Source: Lingula anatina (taxonomy: Eukaryota > Brachiopoda > Lingulata > Lingulida > Lingulidae). From it: a DNA stretch of 64,000 bases. Numbering within the stretch: position 1 is the first letter of the stretch; each line of letters opens with the position of its first letter. The DNA is taken from positions 368,550-432,549 of the forward strand of contig NW_019776013.1 of assembly GCF_001039355.2 (NCBI RefSeq), read 5' to 3'. Shown one piece after another: positions 34,148 to 46,229 of the stretch. Under the pieces are notes generated by a model. That model was given only the letters and a program-made list of their open reading frames with translations, did not search any database and was not told the origin of the DNA. The position numbers and the translations under genes are program-made.

Positions 34148-35098
34148 AGTAAATGTTGTGCAAGTACAGATGGATGGAGGGAGAGAAGGAGAGTGGAGGG
34201 AAGAAGAGAGTGCCAATCGAAGATGTTACACAACCCGCTATTATTTGATGATTATATTCTAAAGGCACGTCAATAAAAATCGGATTATTATGACAGGAAA
34301 ACGTGGTTACGCATTAGAACTACCGAATTATTTTATTTATTAATGATAACACGGTACATAGTCTATCTGCAAGAAAAGGCGCTCCAGCGCTCACTGACGT
34401 AACATATGGCAGTGAAACCAATGACTTCTGTGTCTGAAAACTATCTACCAGGCTCGGTTCGTCATGCGTGCATACAGAAACATTCTAAAGGAAGCTGTAT
34501 ATGTGGGGCCATATGGCCATATTCCCCATGCGCCCCACCCATTCTCCAGCTGCCGACTGTCATGTATATCTATATATAAATATATATCCCTTAGTTAACT
34601 TGTCCAACCCGCTTTCTACTCTGACATACTGGGTTATTTCCATCAGAGTGACACCAGGAAGTGAGCAAAGAATTACCCTACAGGAAGCATACATCAAAGC
34701 TATAAAATATTCAGAGATCAATCAAAGATGGACGATAATAAGGATATACAGTATTTATGACAGTGGTGGGTGTAGGCAGGTTTTACATTACAAAACATGC
34801 ACATCAAAAGTTATAAAACCAGAGATCAATTAGAGATAAATGATTATAATTTAAATAGTGGTACGTTTATACGGGATATACATTACACAGCATACACATC
34901 AAAAGTTATCAAACCAAAGATGAATTAAAGATGAATAGTAATGATAGATTTTCATATTAGTCCCACGTGGGAAAACAATGCAAAAATGAACAGATGACAT
35001 TTCATTTACAAGCCTGAGATAAAATTGTTTTTTTTATGTTTTTTGCTGGAGGCATTTTCATGGTGTACAGTGTGTGTGAAAATACACGCTTGTGTCGT
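30958..35098. other. Gene-poor interval with microsatellites
   Basis: I cannot support a gene. A (GT)n tract lies at about 32724-32762 and a compound (GT)n(GA)n tract at about 34066-34145. An exon-1-like ATG with donor occurs at 32582-32606 (eight codons then GTAAGC) but no partner exon was found. Confidence 0.4.
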
Positions 35099-35348
35099 AG
35101 GGACGGTTCAAAATTAGCCATAACGATCTAGCTAATGTGCACTAACTCTACGGGGACTCTCGCTGAATGCAATCAGCCTAACATACCTCCTCCTGGCGTT
35201 GAGTCGAATGCAGAGAAGCCGGTGATTATATGGGTCCGTTGGAAACAAAAGGAGACGCGATGGTCTGTTAATTTGATTTCATTCAGTCAGTACCCGCAGA
35301 GTTAGTGCACATTAGCTAGGCCGACATATCTCATCCTGAACGGTCCCT
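35099..35348. mobile_element. MITE with about 40-50 bp imperfect terminal inverted repeats
   Basis: The left end GGGACGGTTCA leads to CTAGCTAATGTGCACTAACTCT and CGGG; the right end is the inverted counterpart (CCCGCAGAGTTAGTGCACATTAGCTAGG ... TGAACGGTCCC). The element is about 250 bp. A clear target duplication was not seen and there is no coding capacity. Confidence 0.8.
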
Positions 35349-36123
35349 TATTTTTTTTTAATAATCACCGGTGGATCAAGGATTTTGCTGCGGTAGGGGG
35401 GTACACAGATGAAAAAATAACAATGTAAAATATATATAACTGGGACAATTGTACTTTTATATGTAAGGCACAGGGATGGGATAGATGTTGATTTTTTTTC
35501 TTGTTTCGATTGTTATACTGTTTTGAAGGGGGGAAAGGGGTATCTGCCGGTCGTGCTCTCTACCTGAATCCGACGTTAAATGATAAGATACCAGTATATG
35601 ACGTCTGCGTTGTCATCATCTCCCGTCACAGAGCGTTTTGATTGGAATCTATCATATAAAGTGATTAATTATTTGCATCAAATATTCAACTATTCATTCC
35701 TAATCAAAATAATCTTACCACTCTATCCTAAGCACCCTTGTATTCTATAAAGAATGAAATAACTGAATATAATATTATCTACAGTAAAGTCACGTCTGAC
35801 ATCCATCAATTAAATAAAGCCCGCATTCATTTTTGTCGGCAATAATGTAAAGGAAGCCTGCGTGTCATATTTACAGAGTGATATTATCGATAAAGATGAC
35901 ACGTGGAAATATAACGTCTGGAATATATATGTCCTCTGCCTTCACTCATTTTATTCATCTGTGCGTAAATCGACAATACGCTGTTATGTGTTTTAAGGAC
36001 TTTCAAGTTATATTAAAAGCCATCATCACATTTCCAATATACGGTAAGATGGGTACTGGTCTTAGCAGTGGTGATATAAATGAGTATGCCAATACATGGC
36101 TATAGTATAGAACAGTGCTGACA

Positions 36124-36181
<58 letters not shown>

Positions 36182-39100
36182 GTAAAAGAAATCGGGGGGT
36201 AAACTTTGTCACAGATAGCAGATGTAAGATATATGTACCTTTCATTAGCAGATCTAAGAATTTGCTCAGGATGGAATGGGGGGAGTTACAATGATATTTT
36301 AGCTTCGCTTCGCTCTACAAATATAAAACAATAGACGTGGAGAGTTTCACTGTAATATTTAGGGCACAGGAGTGACTCAATTGCTTAGTTTTTTCTTGTT
36401 TTGCTAGTTGGAGAAAAAGGTACCTCCGAAACTAGGAGTAGGGATGTAGGGGAAGGTAACCGCTGTGCCTACGTATACCCCTCCCCCCACCCCCACCCCA
36501 CCCCTCCATAATGTAGCATCAATACCTAAAAAAATGTCCCGTGACATGAAGTCAATATGTCTCCGAAAACAATGGTCCATTGGATCTGACAAGGAACAAG
36601 GAATTACTGCTACGTCCTCCTTTGGGCAGAGTTAACAATGCTTCTGTAATTTTTTTTTTCGTGATGTAGCATGCAGTTCGCAAACAACGATTTAGTTAGT
36701 CACAGCAATCAACGAACCATAAAATTTCAAACAAAGCTGCATGTACATGATACATTATGTCGCATAGGGCTTCTGTAATACGAAACCGCGACTGAATCAG
36801 GGACAGGCGGTTTCACAAGGCGCACAAAGGTAGGGCGTTGAGAGGACACGGGCAGCCCACCCTACATTGGATTCGTACAGGTCAGGGCTAAATGGCGTAA
36901 GTGGGTCAAAATCTAGGACTGGGCTAACCTGTACAAGTCTATGGAAACTGGACTGATGTAATTTGGCTGATCCTCAATCACGCCATACCTAACCAGCACC
37001 ACATAAAGCAAATAAGTTTTGTCTGTCGCGTGGCGAGGCCCCGCTTTGACAGCCTGCTAGCGAGCGTATACATCAAAGCCTCACTGAGCCCGGAACACAA
37101 TCAGTGAGGTTAGTGGACTGGAAGGTGGCGGGCGTGGATTCAGGTGTGCTGGGTCCCGGGAATTTGTTTAACAAAATCGTGGGTTTTTCTGTTAACACTA
37201 CACCGAGTACACATAGACTATGTGTCCTGAGTACATCAAGCACTGAACAATACTCAGCCATGCCAGAAGTTCTTACATACTCGGTTATTGTTTGCCAATA
37301 TAGGATGATATCAAGATCGATGGTATGAACAGTTGGCCTAGGCGTCGGTAAGTGCCATTATAATGCCCTGTCGATAAAATGCTAGCGAGCGGATTTTGAC
37401 TGATGTACATGTAGCTCACATTTTCTTTACCCTCTACCAGGGCCACAGATTGATTTTTTTCACTAGATATCCGTTGACATTCCTCTAGATAAATGGTGGT
37501 ACTTTTCTGGACTGCATTTTGTCACGTTAGATAAAAGTGCACATAATTATCTGCGATCCTGATACGGATACGTTTTCTTCCTTGTAATCCACACCCAGCA
37601 ACAAGTGGGACGGAATTCATTGTGCATATTCTAAAGGTCTAGTCGCTGAACTAAATTACAGGTAAACAACGTTATTATGGGGCCTCTGGCGTTCATAAGC
37701 AGGCTCTTAGTACAGGAAACGTTTTTTTATCCAAACTGAATGGCCTTTAAATAATTACAATACAGTTAAGGCTTAAAAACTGCGTCTGATGGCCGAGTTG
37801 CACAATACCGTACATGTGTACACTAATCGGTAAGCAAGCAGACAGTAGATTTAATAGGAGAGTAAGTAAGCGTAAATGTCACGAAATGTGCACTGACTTT
37901 GATCGACATGGCAGTCCAGCTTCTGGGTTTATAAAGAGAGGAATAAACTCACAGAGGAAACAGAAGTTGTTATGGCATTTGCGGCATTTTACTGGCCCTT
38001 GTCCGTGTAATTAAACAATTACAGGTGCGAGTTGACAGCCTGGGCGACCAGTGCCAATATTATTCCCCTTCCCATATTGATTGGTATTCGCCAGGCCCTC
38101 AAGCACATACATCAAATATACATTTAGATATATACAATATAACTGGCTGCGCAGTTATTATATAACGTGCTCATATGCGGGTGTATTTTGTTTACCAAAT
38201 ATAATGGTTGGCCAGGTGAAACAAAGCAAGCGGAGGCCTGCTTTGCTTATCGAATCAACCAGTGGATTCGGTGAAGCAAAGTAAACTGCTGTGCGTACGT
38301 TTCAGTATTTCAACGGTTTCTCAAGTCAGTGGGGCATGTTTCCAAGAGCCATATACTACCGTGTTATATCAAGAAAAAGGGAATACCTTCAATCTTGTTT
38401 AACACTGTGCTAGGTAGGATGCACACTTGTGGACGATGGGGGAGGTCTCCCGTAAGTTGCTGTTGAAATTCTTGAGTGAATCGACCTCAGTTCACCCTTA
38501 TAGTTTCGGAGGTCACTGGAAACTCATTGCAGAAACAACAAAGGTATGGTGATAATTGAGATGCGAGTTTATTAGTGATCTTTGACATTGAGGGTGTATC
38601 TACGAGTCTTTATATAACGCTGTGCATTCCCCTTACATCGTGATGTACTAACTAGTTAAATTTGAGACCAAGATAACTGCGATCGATTGGTATATGTCAT
38701 CTACCATTAAAGGGCCTCCTCACGGTTCTAGCAGTTACAAAATATATATGTTGCAGAACTTCAACTGATTTTGTAGCAGCTAAAAGGACCTCTGGTATAG
38801 AGTAGGATAAATACCGGTAAATATATACAGGGCAGAGCAAGCAACTCTTCACCATTCAATGCTTCACCGTTCATGACGTCGGTGAGTTTTCTTTACTTAA
38901 CACAAATCTGCCTCTTGATAGCCGGGTAAAGGTTTTCATAATGCCAGACAAGGTGGTTGTCAACAACTGAATGACTACATGACAAACACAGACATGACGC
39001 TTTGGGGCTATGTACAGTTGTGAAGGTGTTATTAGAGGCCTAATAATGTTATCAAGCTCGGCGAGTCGATCGAAAAAACCCACCGAGCACTGCAGTGCAA

Positions 39101-40589
39101 ATACTTTGATACTACATGTGCGAATGAGGCGGTGGCCTCACTATAGTGTGCCCTGTCTTTAGAGGACGATTAGTGAAAACTATTTAGCCGATTTGCTTTG
39201 TCAAATGCCCTGATGCTGTTTTGTAAAGAGCACAAAACGAGGTCCCTGACAATACATATTGATGTTTTATTGTCACGAGCACATATTTTTTTATAATAAT
39301 TAATGACCTAATTTAAAACTACACAGGTGTGTTTGCTTACAGCCAGCCGTATAAAAAGGTAACATGTAAAGCTATATACGTATACTAAAACTGATAGCGC
39401 ACTTAAACACACACACACACACACCCACACACACACACCAAGTTCTATGACATAAGGCCGCTTTCAGGTTTTTGCAAGTCACAAAGGACTGTCGACTATT
39501 TATTATGTGACGGATGTGAAGAAGTAGGAGCACTAGGGCAATGATTTCAGCTTAGCCCCATGGGTTTTCCCTTCGTCCACGCGGCCTATTGAGTTCGATT
39601 CACCGGATCAAATGCTTATGTTTCTCAAGCGAACAAGTTTTGCCAACATTCGATCGATTATAAATGCTCATTTTGAGACTTGGCTAAACGTAGATAATAT
39701 TTAGAGGGCAGCTGTACTAATATGATGATATATGCACGGTATGTAGGTGGTGATATTTTTCAAGATAACACCTCTAATGCTAAAGGTAAATGATAGGTTC
39801 ATGTACACTCGAACAAGGCCTTGATTAGTGACATTTTTCTCTAGCTCACGAATACAGCAGGTCAAGCTTTATGCTCCGAGGGGTTTTATTGTAGACTTCT
39901 TAGGGCCGTTCTGCCATTTAAAAAGTATGAAGATGTGAGAGACGGATTGTACGAGAAGGACGGACCCATCTCCATTGTAAACACAACATACTAGTTCATC
40001 TAAATAAACAAAAGCATGGGATATCGAGCCGTAAACCAGGTCACAGGGGAAATGAAGGTTATCGCGCGTAAGAGACAGATTAAAACGTGATTTTGCAGGT
40101 AGATGAGGCTACCACGCGTTAACTGCGGATGAAAAAACGAGTGACTCGAATTGAATTAGATAGGAAGGGAATCCCACAGGGATATATGCTGCTGGTGGTG
40201 ATAATATAGTTATAGTCACCTGGCGGTAGTCTGTTGCCAATGTTTTATGATCCACACCTGTAAGTACACCGTAAATATACCAGACGCTAGTGTCTGAGAA
40301 TAACGTGCATTTGTAAAGACTGTAAAGGCAGGCGGTTCATTAAGATAAACACACGGCAGAGTTACATTGACACCGCCTAACAAGAATGACGTTGAACCAG
40401 GTACGTTCGAGGTAGTCTGTCAGCGGAATAAATAAGATACAGAATGTAGGTCATTTTTCAAAGTGAAAATTGTAGTATAACATGACACGGGGAGCGGTGT
40501 ATCTAGGCCAGGGCTGGAAAGGCACAGTGCCCTGGGAGCCTTGTAAAGGGGGTGCCTCTGAGATTTAACGTCACCGAAAGGCGCTAATG
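35349..40589. other. Gene-poor interval with AAT and CA microsatellites
   Basis: An (AAT)n array lies at about 36124-36179 and a (CA)n tract at about 39407-39438. A C-rich stretch is found at 36480-36506. A short hairpin (CCTCACTGA with its inverse) lies at about 37078-37108. No gene model is supported. Confidence 0.4.
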
Positions 40590-40913
40590 TAATTTTTACC
40601 TCCGCCAAGGAGGTTATGTTTTTTGGTTCCGTCATTTTGTCTGTCTGTCTATCTGTCTGTCTGTCTGTTAGCAACATCACAGAAAAAGTTATGGACCAAT
40701 TTTGATGAAATTTTCTGGAACTGTCAGAAGTGGGCCAAGGAACAGATGAATAGTTTTTGGTGGTGATCCGGATCATTAATCAATCAATAATCAATAATCA
40801 AAAATAAAAAAACTAAATCATTATAGAATGAAAATTTAGGGGTGAAACGGCATTGGGTGGAGACTTTGCCGCCTTGGCGGAGGTCTGTGCTCTCGGAGAG
40901 CTTTTCTAGTTAT
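40590..40913 (+). repeat. Dispersed repeat with CCTCCGCCAAGG inverted ends
   Basis: The copy runs from TTTTTACCTCCGCCAAGGAGG to CTCTCGGAGAGCTTTTCTAGTT, with the inverted word CCTTGGCGGAGG near the right end. It contains (CTGT)n at about 40637-40668 and the phrases AAAAGTTATGGACCAATTTTGATGAAATTTT and TTTTGGTGGTGATCCGGATCAT. From memory this is a widely distributed animal interspersed repeat, but I cannot give its database name. Confidence 0.6.
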
Positions 40914-42201
40914 GTAGTGCAATGATTTGCTGACAAAAAGTCCAACGGAATAAAATTAACTTTTTGAGATGATTTCTTGCTTAAGGTTTTTTAAATAGGA
41001 GTCATGTGTTTAGATGTGCGCAATTTCAGGTCTTTGTTTTCGGCGTTTTTTCCGAAGACAGGCCTACGCTCCTGCATGAAGGCCTCTCGGTGACGTACAT
41101 GTAACTGAAGGGAAAGCGGTTCTCGTGAACGGTTTTAACACACCACGAAAGGCCTAACGTTTTGTAAAAGAAAAGTTGTGGGTGTTTTTCATTACCAGAA
41201 TGAATATTTGATATTGTTGGCTGCAGTAAGTCGCTCAATATTTTTGTCGTTAAGGTTATCACGGTCGAAAAATCAGTATTGACATATGTAATAGTGTTTA
41301 TTTAGAACGAGTCATGTGTAAAAACGACCAAGTCATTATAGTTATTTCATATTTCGAGGTATCTTACAAATTCCACCCTGCGTGTCAGAGGACACTGGGA
41401 ACTCACCTCTTTATTATCAGTATTCCTCTGATGTTTCCAGCACTCTGAAATTCAGGGTGACAAAATACAAACGTGGCTGGATAAATGACAGCGCTGATCA
41501 CCCGGAGGCTTGAAAAAACAAACAGCAAATTTTGGTGACATGATATCAGCACGATAGTTTAAACTACACAACGACTGTGTTTGAAATGCCTAAGCCATAG
41601 CGTCAGCTGTTCTAACTTTTTTGTCCACGCACCCATATTATTAATAGAGGCTGTCATGTGTTCGTCGGAAAAAACAGAACTCAATGTCGACCTTCTGCTA
41701 AAGCTTTTGTCTTATTTTTTCATTTATTTCTATTCTTATTCAGTTAAATTGCATAATCTGAAACTACTATTTCCTTACTTGTTATTTCAGGATTACTCGT
41801 CTCAAAGTCAAGTTTTCATCTTTAAAAAGATAACAGACGGAACACCTGACGAAAGTGGGCAGTTCTTCTAATTCCCTACCAGGAAATAGTAAGAAGATCA
41901 AAGCGATTGAAACAGAATCGTCCTCCAGACGGCGACTCTATAAAACTGAGTGCAACCACAAACTACGTGACTTGGGACAAATGCTCTCTCCTTGTAAGCG
42001 AGTGCATGCGATTAAAGAAAGAAAACTCGTTGGATTAATTGTTCTGTTTAGCGGATAAGATTAGACTTTTATTGAAAAACAAATTCTTTGGGGTCATCAT
42101 ATTATTCCTGCAGAACAAGCGTGCTGTTCACTCGTGTCGTGTCGTAAAACGATAGCCGTGCTTCTCATAAATGCTGTAGAGATACATCCCGTCACCAAAG
42201 A
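40914..42201. other. Upstream region of the fucosyltransferase
   Basis: No coding exon supported. A TTTCAG acceptor-like site near 41790 and an open stretch after it may belong to a 5' UTR of the gene at 42202. Confidence 0.35.
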
Positions 42202-43335
42202 ATGGATCGCAGAACCTTGAGAGGGGCTCGTAAGTGGCTATTTTACGGATGGATACTAACATCCGCCGTGCTTATGTATCTATACCTCTCGTCATCAGCA
42301 TCTATGCCGAATAAAGCCGGTTATACGGAACTGGCAAATTTACTTCGATTCCGGATTATTCTTTTTTGGAACGATCAAAATAACGTCTACGGACTCCCGT
42401 GGTACGCAAATGACCAAATCTTTGGGCCCGACTCCGAATGTCCGACGGCTGCTGAAGGAGGGTGCTGGTTTACCAAAGACAGGCGATTTTTGGAGATAGC
42501 CGATGTGATCATATTTAACATTCCAGAATATAACTGGAGGAAAGAAGAAGTTCCGAAGTTTCGGTTACCCCATCAACGTTGGGTGATGTGGACTCACGAG
42601 AGCCCGTGCTACAGCCCTCCTCCTGGGCCTAATTGGGGTGGTCTGGAAAATAAGTTCAATTGGACCTTGACATACAGAAAGGATTCGGATATATTTTCGC
42701 CTTATGGTTATATAGTGAAACGGGACCCTCCTTTGAATCGAGATTTTGTCGAGGTGGCGAAAAAGAAAAAGAAGCTGGTGGCCTGGATGTCTAGCCATTG
42801 TCCTGTTTCCAGCAAGCGGGACGAATACGTCAAAGAGCTCCAGAAGTACATTCCTGTTGATATTTACGGTTCGTGTGGAACGCTCAAATGTGGAAAGGAG
42901 AAAGACAGCGACTGTTTAAAAATGATAAGTGACACATACAAATTCTATCTCTCATTTGAAAACAGTATTTCGACGGATTACGTTACTGAAAAGTTTTACA
43001 AAATGGTAGACTATGACGTCGTTACAATATTGCGTGGTGGCACAGACTATTCGCGGCTGGACTTTCAAAAGGAATGGTACATTAGCACGGGAGATTTTAA
43101 GAGCCCAAAAGAATTGGCCGAACATTTGAAAAAATTGGACGCCAATGTCGAAGAATATGCCAAGCTTCTGAACTGGAAAAATCATTATACGAGTAAAAAA
43201 CGTCCGTTTGATAAACGATTTTGCGAGTTGTGCCGTCGAGCAGACGATCCAAAGGAGCCAATTAAATGGTGGACACGTGATCAACTCGTAAAATGGTTTT
43301 GGACGGACGAATGTAAAGCCCCGACGGACATGTAA
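42202..43335 (+). CDS. Alpha-1,3-fucosyltransferase, GT10 family, 377 residues
   Basis: Type II Golgi glycosyltransferase that would transfer fucose from GDP-fucose to GlcNAc of glycans. A short basic tail (MDRRTLRGARK) precedes one membrane segment at about residues 12-31. The catalytic part shows QRWVMWTHESP, NWTLTYRKDSDI, a Lys-rich loop before LVAWMSSHC, and the GT10 donor-site motif at about residues 248-270 (FYLSFENS..TDYVTEKFY), followed by VVTILRGG. The length fits the family (350-400). The whole CDS is in one exon with ATG and TAA; AATAAA occurs in the 3' flank near 43489. The acceptor preference (core alpha-1,3 or Lewis-type) cannot be told from sequence alone. Confidence 0.92.
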   Translation: MDRRTLRGARKWLFYGWILTSAVLMYLYLSSSASMPNKAGYTELANLLRFRIILFWNDQNNVYGLPWYANDQIFGPDSECPTAAEGGCWFTKDRRFLEIADVIIFNIPEYNWRKEEVPKFRLPHQRWVMWTHESPCYSPPPGPNWGGLENKFNWTLTYRKDSDIFSPYGYIVKRDPPLNRDFVEVAKKKKKLVAWMSSHCPVSSKRDEYVKELQKYIPVDIYGSCGTLKCGKEKDSDCLKMISDTYKFYLSFENSISTDYVTEKFYKMVDYDVVTILRGGTDYSRLDFQKEWYISTGDFKSPKELAEHLKKLDANVEEYAKLLNWKNHYTSKKRPFDKRFCELCRRADDPKEPIKWWTRDQLVKWFWTDECKAPTDM

Positions 43336-44464
43336 ATAGTTGCCCTAGTCAGTATATTCTCATCTGACTGTGATATTTTGTAAACAAAACATATTGTTAA
43401 TATCACAAAGTATTATTTTGTCAGCATTAAAAACTAATTTGGGGGATAATATTTTTCTTTATTGAATGGTACATGTAGTTTCACAATAATAAACATGTCA
43501 AGTTTGAACGCGAATTTTTTCTTTTTAGTCGCATCTTTCTCTTGTAACTGACATCTATATAGGGTTGATTTACTTCCTACACAACATAGTCCTTTTATTT
43601 TACGGTGCCATGGATAAATTTGCCCACGGATAGAAACATAATCTTTCATTAAATTGCTCTATCGGATACCAAGGTTTCTATTTCCTTTTGGCGTTTTTTC
43701 ACATTTCCCATTAACTCCGAGATATGTTTGCAGCATTATAGAACCATAACTTCATAGATAACGTTAAAATAGTTCCCTTGAAGCAGGTAGGCTAATTTCA
43801 TCTGCAATAGTGATATGCAATGAAATAAACATTACAGCCGCAAGAACGAAGCATTAACCAGAAAATGAAACAGAATCCCGCTTTAAGTAATACGAGGTGT
43901 AAACGAAACAAAGTAAGATAGATGCATTTTCTTTGTACTAGATGCTGGTCAAAGAACAAAACGCCTTAGAAAGTTAGCTGAAATATTGCTAATGTGGTAA
44001 AACAGTTTAGCACAAAAACTCCTTCAAATGAAGCCCAGTAAAATTGACATAGCACACGTATAATGAGCATCAAAGTTTATCATTTGGCACTGAGATCTCT
44101 CAAACAACTGTCCACGAGAACGGATCATCATGATCCGATTAAAGTTAACTTGCAAGATGGAGAGACATCCGTTCAGTCGACAAACTTGAACGCTTGAACA
44201 TAGAAAGGATTTTTTTCTTAAAGATCCATTACAATCCGATAAAATAGAGTGTGAAAGATAATGGAACATTGGGCCGTGCGTAAAGGATATTAGTGTTTTT
44301 ATCACTTCATTTACAGTCTCCCAGGAGACGAATAACGCAGGCAAGGCAAGATATCAGCGCCATTAATGTGTGCAAATAAACCTTACCTTTTAATAGCCAA
44401 ATAATGATTTCAAAGGTGTTCAGCGGATTCTGTACTAATAGCCTTTTGTCAATAATTACCATTG
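43336..44464. other. 3' flank of the fucosyltransferase
   Basis: AT-rich, no further gene supported. The minus-strand frame at 44024-44344 has no recognisable domain and was not called. Confidence 0.45.
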
Positions 44465-44639
44465 GGTCCCATTCAGAACAGTGGACTTACTAGTCCGAGG
44501 GTCAATTATTGCCGACCCACTTCAACACTTCCCCACGGGGAATCTATTCAGTGTCTATAAGAGGATTAGACGACAAGCTTTGTAGTGGGTCGCCATATTT
44601 GACCCTCGGACTAGTTAGTCCACTGTTCTGAATGCGGCC
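44465..44639. mobile_element. Foldback MITE (CATTCAGAA family), complete
   Basis: The left arm GGTCCCATTCAGAACAG is followed by ACTAGTCCGAGGGTCAA and CGACCCACT. The right arm is the inverse (AGTGGGTCG, TTGACCCTCGGACTAGT, CTGTTCTGAATGCGGCC). The arms are about 57 bp with a spacer of similar size. It is related to 1927-2010 and 14283-14402. The target duplication is unclear. Confidence 0.85.
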
Positions 44640-46229
44640 TTAGATTTATGAGATTTTCACAGCCTGGATTTTTCTGAGCTTTAAATGGGTCACCGAAAAA
44701 CCTGTCTGATTAAACCAATATAATTATCCTGGCCACAATAAGGAGTAATAAATAAGATATATAATATACACAAAATTTCAATTCAAAAGCTTGTGAACTG
44801 TTGGTTATTGAACGTTATATCGGGTACATAAAAAACGTACTTACTTCAAAGTTCAATAAATTCAACAGTTCAAAAGCTCTGAACGAAAATTTTGCACAGA
44901 TTTTGATAGGTTATTATTGGACCCTGAAAATGTCAAGCGTTTAAAGTGGATCAGTTTTGAAATTATCACCAAATTAAAAACACATTGACAGGTGTCATAA
45001 CCTACAGACACTGGCACCTTTCAGAAGTCACACAAGCCGGTGTGACAGGAATGGTAGTCCTAAGAATGGAAACCCGGGGTCACATATGATTAGTACAGGT
45101 TAGGGTTAGTCGGAGTATTGAGGTTAGTATATGGGACGAATGCCACCTACACAAAGTAATAGGGAACAGGCTACTAGAGGACTACCATTTCTGCCACATC
45201 TGTATAGTACTTTTTGTCTATAGATTTTTTTTCGGTTTTCTAAAACTAAGGTAGAGACATGAAATTCTCAGCCTTTATTAAAACCATAAAGCATCTTAAA
45301 TGTCATTGCAACTTTTACAATACTGTTGAAGTAAAACTGGTATTTAAGCATATTTCTGAACGAAATTAAAATATTATTGTGGGCGTAGGAAAATTTCTCA
45401 GTCACTTCTTTTCACGGAAATCTTGTAACCGGCCCTTTCAACAGAAAAATGTAAAGACAGAGGTGATATTGACCGAATATTATATTTCAATTTATTTCTA
45501 AATTTACAAAATTAATGCTGAACGGGAACCAGACGCCCATCGTCTGAGGTTTGTAGTGAATGGGAACAGGATGAAGTGCTGTACATACACATACAAACAA
45601 ACTGCAGCTGGTCATTTCAGCTTTGTTTATCTGTGGATCATTCATTTAAATAGGGGCGGATTGAGGCCATCTTCTGGGTCTTCTGGAAGATGGTCTGAAT
45701 TTTTCAAGTTTACATTGATGGGCATCTAATTTTTTTGTGGGAAGACAGTCAAAATTGAGGATGGATAAAAAAGACAGTTGGGAAGACTGTCAAAAAAATA
45801 TCTCCGGATCTGCCTCCTTCTCTCTCTATATATATAAAGTCATCAGTCAGTTATTACATTTCTTTGCATTTGCATTTTTAAGTAGCATGGATAATTTGAA
45901 TAGCTTATCTTTTAGCTGTTGAATCATTATTAAAAATTTGGATGGAATCTTTAAAACCTTTCAGCTACACAGGACTTACAGACAATTAATTAAATTTAGT
46001 TTTTTTTAAATAAAATATTCAATTTCTGTAACTGTTTATATATATATATCTCCTGTCTTATAGCATATCTTATTTTTTACATTGGGCATGCCATTCAAGC
46101 ATTACTCGTGCAGTAATGTTATTTCAATGTTTTCAATTGAGTTTTTGGTTAAATAGCATTCAGAATCAAAGAAATAAGCACTAACTAAAGCCTGCTTAAG
46201 CCCTTCATATATTATTACAATCAAATGCT
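44640..46229. other. Non-coding interval between MITE and RNPEP
   Basis: It includes a second small element at 45041-45200. The RNPEP 3' UTR must extend into it from 46230 downward; a minus-strand AATAAA (TTTATT) occurs near 45490. No gene is seen on the plus strand. Confidence 0.45.
45041..45200. mobile_element. Small MITE-like element
   Basis: The left terminus TGTGACAGGAATGGTAGTCCT and the inverted right terminus (AGGACTACCATTTCTGCCACATC) match over about 22 bp. The interior contains TAGTACAGGTTAGGGTTAGTC. The size is about 160 bp. Confidence 0.65.

Noticed and set aside
34028-34276. Open frames over the GT/GA microsatellite
   Set aside because: They consist of dipeptide repeats in every frame and are produced by the microsatellite.
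38438-38455. ATGGGGGAGGTCTCCC followed by GTAAGT, another exon-1-like start
   Set aside because: It is only five codons with no partner exon.
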